Source of the DNA: Argopecten irradians
Taxonomy: Eukaryota > Mollusca > Bivalvia > Pectinida > Pectinidae
DNA: 64,000 bases
Assembly (NCBI RefSeq): GCF_041381155.1
Contig: NC_091135.1
Span: forward strand, 60,858,567-60,922,566
Reading direction: 5' to 3'
Shown: positions 60,401-64,000 of the stretch, in pieces
Layout of the letters: every line of letters begins with the position of its first letter
Position numbering within the stretch: the stretch's first letter is position 1
Notes under the pieces: generated by a model
The model's input: the letters and a program-made list of their open reading frames with translations, nothing else
What the model was told of the DNA's origin: nothing
Databases searched by the model: none
Made by a program: the position numbers and the translations under genes

Positions 60401-61299
60401 TCTTTCTCAAATTTAATATGTAGGTTCCCCTAGGGCCCTTGTTGTGCATATTGCATTTTTGGACCAATCGGTGAACAAGATGGCCGCCAGGCCGCCATCT
60501 TGGATTTCGATATTTAAAGTTTGTTATGGCTATTTCTAAGATAGTACTGAAGGGATCTGTCTCAAATTTCATATGTAGGTTCCCCTAGGGACCTAATTGT
60601 GCATATTGCATTTGGGGACCGATCGGTTAACAAGATGCAGCCATCTTGGATTTTGTTATTCAAAGTTTGTTATCGCTATTTCTCAGAAAGTACTGAAGGG
60701 ATCTGTCTCAAAATTCATATGTAGGTCCCCCTAGGGCCCTAGTTGTGCATATTGTGATTTGGGACCGATCGGTCAACAAAATTGCTGCCAGGCAGCCATC
60801 TTGGATTTTTATATTCAAAGTTTGTTATCGCTATTTCTCAGAAAGTATTGAATGGATCTTTCTCAAATTTCACATGTAGGTTCCCCTAGGGCCCTAGTTG
60901 TGCATATTGTGATTTGGGACCGATTGATCAACAAGATGGCCGCCAAGGAGTCATCTTGGATTTTGATAGTTGAAGTTTGTTACCGCTATTTCTCAAAAGG
61001 TACAGAAGCGATCTGTCTCAAATTTTATATGTAGTATGTTTGAAAAAGTTTAAAAAGTAGAGAAAAGATCCATCTTTCCTTTGTCAGATATAGATCATTC
61101 TTTGGTGGGCGCCAAGATCCCTCTGGGATCTCTTGTTATACTGAACTGAACTCTATCTCGTTTACAGTGTGACCGGATGGCTGCAGATTGTGCCATAGAG
61201 TTGAAGAAACACAATGTAGCCATGGTTAGTTTGTGGCCAGGAGCAGTCAAGACAGAACATATTACCTCTTTACTCAGTCAAGATAAAATTGAGGATGGG
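54366..61299 (+). CDS. DHRS1: DHRS1-like short-chain dehydrogenase/reductase, copy B (partial)
   Basis: Same gene type as copy A, with a normal start ATGGCCACTGCTGG. Six exons are in the window: 54366-54486, 55121-55182, 55183 onward intron, 57533-57676, 58267-58346, 59137-59269, 61168-61299. All phases equal those of copy A. Motifs: VTGATRGIGKG, LVNNAYSAVK, NISSFGG, YGVGKEA and WPGAVKTE, all SDR active-site elements intact. Exon 2 is one codon shorter than in copy A. Exons 7-9 would lie beyond 64,000. Only 61,559-64,000 of intron 6 is seen and it is repeat. Predicted NAD(P)H oxidoreductase with unknown physiological substrate. Likely the functional copy, since its start is intact. Confidence 0.9.
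55121..55182 (+). CDS. DHRS1: DHRS1-like B exon 2
   Basis: RTLVAAKDSIGGSLTDTAQQ after TTACAG|GT. Ends GCCCAACAG|GTAAGC; the final CCCAACAG plus donor is the seed of the 23-bp array. Confidence 0.9.
55183..56256 (+). repeat. 23-bp minisatellite carrying the exon 2 donor (copy B)
   Basis: About 47 units, each GTAAGCCTTG + ATTATC + CCAACAG. Each begins with a donor and ends with a pyrimidine-containing CAG, so every junction is CAG|GTAAGC, a juxtaposed acceptor-donor pair. The array starts exactly at the exon 2/intron 2 junction. Confidence 0.95.
56257..57532 (+). repeat. ~62-bp minisatellite carrying the exon 3 acceptor (copy B)
   Basis: About 20 units, same consensus as the copy A array at 34,296-35,075, with variable TA-run length. 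Several units read GGGGAGGTAAGT instead of GGGGAGGTAAAT. It abuts the 23-bp array directly at the left and exon 3 at the right. Confidence 0.95.
57533..57676 (+). CDS. DHRS1: DHRS1-like B exon 3
   Basis: 48 codons, VEERGGKCIPVQCD, then HTNDEEIQQLF and LVNNAYSAVK. Four base differences from copy A. Confidence 0.92.
58267..58346 (+). CDS. DHRS1: DHRS1-like B exon 4
   Basis: AIFDNMKVPFWEQPMDMWDT, then VNSVGLR; acceptor TTTGCAG, donor AG|GTATAT. Confidence 0.92.
59137..59269 (+). CDS. DHRS1: DHRS1-like B exon 5 (catalytic Ser, Tyr, Lys)
   Basis: NHYLCTIHAARLMVPRKQG, LIVNISSFGG and YGVGKEA; donor GCT|GTAAGT. Closer to human (GARLMVP, MFNVPYGVGK) than copy A in this exon. Confidence 0.92.
59492..61137 (+). 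mobile_element. Helentron-like element with 155-bp core repeats, intron 5
   Basis: 5' end AGCCCACC with the hairpin GCCCACCATC-ATTA-GATGGTGGGC. The inverse TGGTGGGC recurs at 61,103, followed by the 3' hairpin AGATCCC-TCT-GGGATCT and terminal CTTGTT. The core (59,580-61,025) is about nine tandem units of ~155 bp, the left five very alike and the right ones diverged. The 72-187-codon open frames inside are periodic artefacts. Confidence 0.8.
61168..61299 (+). CDS. DHRS1: DHRS1-like B exon 6
   Basis: CDRMAADCAIELKKHNVAMV, then SLWPGAVKTEHITSLLSQ and DKIEDG; donor GGG|GTAGGC. The first half is nearly identical to copy A, the second half is not. Confidence 0.92.
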
Positions 61300-61558
61300 G
61301 TAGGCTAAAATTTACTTTTACGTTTACACTCCCCCTTTCCCCCAGCTTAGAAATCGTTGCTCTCAATTTATAGCAGGTGAAAGAACACCTTACTAGCTCT
61401 CAATAAAGTTAACAAGAATTAATTGTCATCCAAAGCTTGCCTTAAGAGCCAGTGGTCGCTAATTTGAAATCTGGAATGGAAAGTCTTTCATAGAGCTGAT
61501 AAAAAGGATGTTTCTTACATTTTCTTATATCAAAAATTGATCTATTGGTCTAATTTTT

Positions 61559-64000
61559 AGGTCATCTGACCGAAGGTCAGGATGACCTATTGTCATCGTG
61601 TTTCGTCCGTCGTCGTGCGCCGTATTTGGTTTGCCGTGCGTCGTGCGTAAGACTATTTATACAAAAGCCTACTCCTCCTTCATCCTTTGATGGATTTCAT
61701 CCATATTTGGTTTGAAGCATCATTAGGGAAGGACAATCATATTTTATATAAATGAGCATGGTCCGACCCCTAGGGGCTGAGGGGTGGGGCACCAAAAGGG
61801 CAAATTTTCTTATTTTAAGCTTTAAAATCCTACTCCTCCTTCATCCTTGGATGGATTTCATCCATATTTGGTGTGAAACTTCATTGGGGAAGGACAATCA
61901 TATTTTATATAAATGAGCTTGGTCCGACCCCTAGGGTCAGAGGGGCAGGGCCTCAAAAGGGCAAATTTTCTTAATTTTAGCTTTAAAATCCTACTCCTCC
62001 TTCATCCTTGGATGGATTTCATCCATATTTGGTGTGAAACTTCATTAGGGAAGGACAATCATATTTTATATAAATGAGCCTGGTCCGACCCCTAGGGTCA
62101 GAGGGGCGGGGCCACAAAAGGGCAAATTTTCTTAATTTTAGCTTTAAAATCCTTCTCCTCCTTCATCCTTTGATGGATTTCATCCATATTTGGTTTGAAA
62201 CATCATTGGGGAAGGACAATCATATTTTATATAAATGAGCCTGGTCCGACCCCTAGGGGCTGAGGGGTGGGGCCCCAAAAGGGCAAATTTTCTTATTTTA
62301 GCTTTAAAATCCTACTCCTCCTTCATCCTTGGATGGATTTCATCCATATTTAGTGTGAAACATCATTAGGTAAGGACATTCATATTTTATATATTTGAGA
62401 TACAATGTAGGTGTGACCCCTAGGGGCTGAGGGGTGGGGCCCCAAAAGGGCGAATTTTCTTATTTTAAGCTTTAAAATCCTACTCCTCCTTCATCCTTGG
62501 ATGGATTTCATCCATATTTGGTGTGAAACATTATTGATGAAGGACAATCATATTTTATATAAATGAGCTTGGTCCGACCCCTAGGGGCTGAATGGTGGGG
62601 CCCCAAAAGGGCAAATTTTCTTAATTTTAGCTTTAAAAACCTACTCCTCCTTCATCCTTGTATGGATTTCATCCATATTTGGTGTGAAACATCATTTGGG
62701 ATGGACAATCATATTTTATATAAATGAGCCTGGTCCGACCCCTAGGGGCTGAGGGGTAGGGCCCCAAAAAGGCAAATTTTCTTAATTTTAGCTTTAAAAT
62801 CCTACTTCTCCTTCATCCTTGGATGGATTTCATCCATATTTGGTGTGAAACATTATTTGGGACGGACAATCATATTTTATATTAATGAGCGTGGTCCAAC
62901 CCCTAGGGGCTGAGGGATGGGGCCCCCAAAGGGCAAATTTTCTTAATTTTAGCTTTAAAATCCTACTCCTCCTTCATCCTTGGATGAATTTCATCTATAT
63001 TTAGTGTAAAACATTATTGGGGAAGGATAATCATATTTGATGTAAATGAGCGTGGTCCAACCCCTAGGGACTGAGGGGTGGGGCCCCAAATGGGCAAATT
63101 TTCTTAATTTTAGCTTTAAAATCCTACTCCTCCTTCATCCTTGGATGGATTTCATCCATATTTGATGTGAAACATCATTGGGGACTGACAATCATATTTG
63201 ATATAAATGAGCCTGGTCCGACCCCTAGGGGCTGAGAGGTGGGGCCCCAAATGGGGAAATTTTCTTAATTTTAGCTTTAAAATCCTTCTCCTCCTTCATC
63301 CTTGGATGGATTTCATCCATATTTGTTGTGAAACATCATTGGGGAAGGACAAATATATTACAAATGAGCCTGGTCCGAACCCTAGGGGCTGAGGGGTGGG
63401 GCCCCAAATGGGGAAATTTTCTTAATTTTAGCTTTAAAATCCTACTCCTCCTCCATCCTTGGATGAATTTTATCCATATTTGGTGTGAAGCATCATTGAG
63501 GAAACACAATTATATTTTATATAAATGAGTCTAGTCTGAACCCTAGGAACTGAGGGGTGGGGCCCCAAAAGGGCAAATTTTCTTAATTTTAGCTGGCTCA
63601 CTTCCTGTTTTAAGGTTTCAGTCTCGATCTCAATAAAAATTGGTCTATAGGGGTTTTAATTGATGACGAACAACATGCAAACATTTTCGTAAAGATTTTG
63701 GTATTCCAAGATGGCCGCTGGCCCACTTCCTGTTTTAAGGTTTCAGTCTCCGATCTCAATGAAAATTGGTCTATAGGGGTTTTAATTGATGCCGAACAAC
63801 ATGCAAACATTTTCGTAAAGATTTTGGTATTCCAAGATGGCCGCTGGCCCACTTCCTGTTTTAAGGTTTCAGTCTCCGATCTCAATGAAAATTGGTCTAT
63901 AGGGGTTTTAATTGATGCCGAACAACATGCAAACATTTTCGTAAAGATTTTGGTATTCCAAGATGGTCGCTGGCCCACTTCCTGTTTTAAGGTTTCAGTC
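61559..64000 (+). mobile_element. Helentron-like element with 161-bp and 126-bp core repeats (runs off window)
   Basis: 5' hairpin AGGTCATC-TGACC... with its inverse GGTCAGGATGACCT (61,559-61,588), then CGTCCGTCGTCGTGCG. Next come about 12 tandem units of ~161 bp (CCTACTCCTCCTTCATCC; 61,668-63,593) and then at least three units of 126 bp (CTTCCTGTTTTAAGG; 63,594 to the edge). The 126-bp unit is a multiple of three and gives a periodic minus-strand open frame that is not a gene. Confidence 0.75.

Noticed and set aside
59660-60572. Minus-strand open frames up to 187 codons (NQRWLPGGHL repeats)
   Set aside because: Periodic translation of the 155-bp Helentron-like core repeat.
63610-63978. 122-codon minus-strand frame
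   Set aside because: Three copies of the 126-bp unit, whose length is a multiple of three.

Overview
The window looks like a bivalve mollusc nuclear genome, perhaps a scallop (inference). The base composition is AT-rich, the genes have introns, and the repeats are of kinds described from bivalves: Helentron-like elements with a core of about 160-bp tandem repeats, tRNA-derived SINEs, and many short inverted-repeat elements. No viral or retroviral element was recognised.

Three host loci are supported. Two DHRS1-like short-chain dehydrogenase/reductase genes lie in the same orientation: copy A at 21,110-40,595 (nine exons, complete except for a recognisable start codon) and copy B at 54,366-61,299 (exons 1-6, running off the right edge). 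Between them sits a head-to-head pair of intronless HSP70 genes (42,583-44,526 minus; 46,580-48,523 plus), carried on a large imperfect palindrome with arms of about 3.3 kb. Each HSP70 gene has a TATA box and several heat-shock-element half-site pairs, so both look heat-inducible. Both proteins end in EEVY instead of the usual EEVD.

The left 20 kb holds no convincing host gene. It contains a 5'-truncated LINE with 13-bp target-site duplications (2,834-5,185), an almost intact two-ORF LINE (about 10,625-15,800, one frameshift), a SINE pair, and several short inverted-repeat elements and perfect hairpins.

The most unusual structure is intron 2 of the two DHRS1-like genes. In copy A this intron is 11.3 kb, and about 8.5 kb of it is minisatellite. 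One array of about 88 units of 71 bp repeats the end of exon 2 plus its 5' splice site. Another of about 13 units of 61 bp repeats the 3' splice site plus the start of exon 3. In copy B the intron is almost nothing but two abutting arrays: about 47 units of 23 bp seeded on the exon 2 donor and about 20 units seeded on the exon 3 acceptor. The acceptor array is shared by both copies. The donor arrays differ and seem to have arisen independently. The two genes are also a patchwork: exons 1 and 3 and the first half of exon 6 are nearly identical, while exons 2, 4, 5 and the end of exon 6 have diverged strongly, as expected from patchy gene conversion.

The right end (59.5-64 kb) is filled by two Helentron-like elements made of 155-bp, 161-bp and 126-bp tandem repeats, lying in introns 5 and 6 of copy B. 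Copy counts and identities were estimated by eye.
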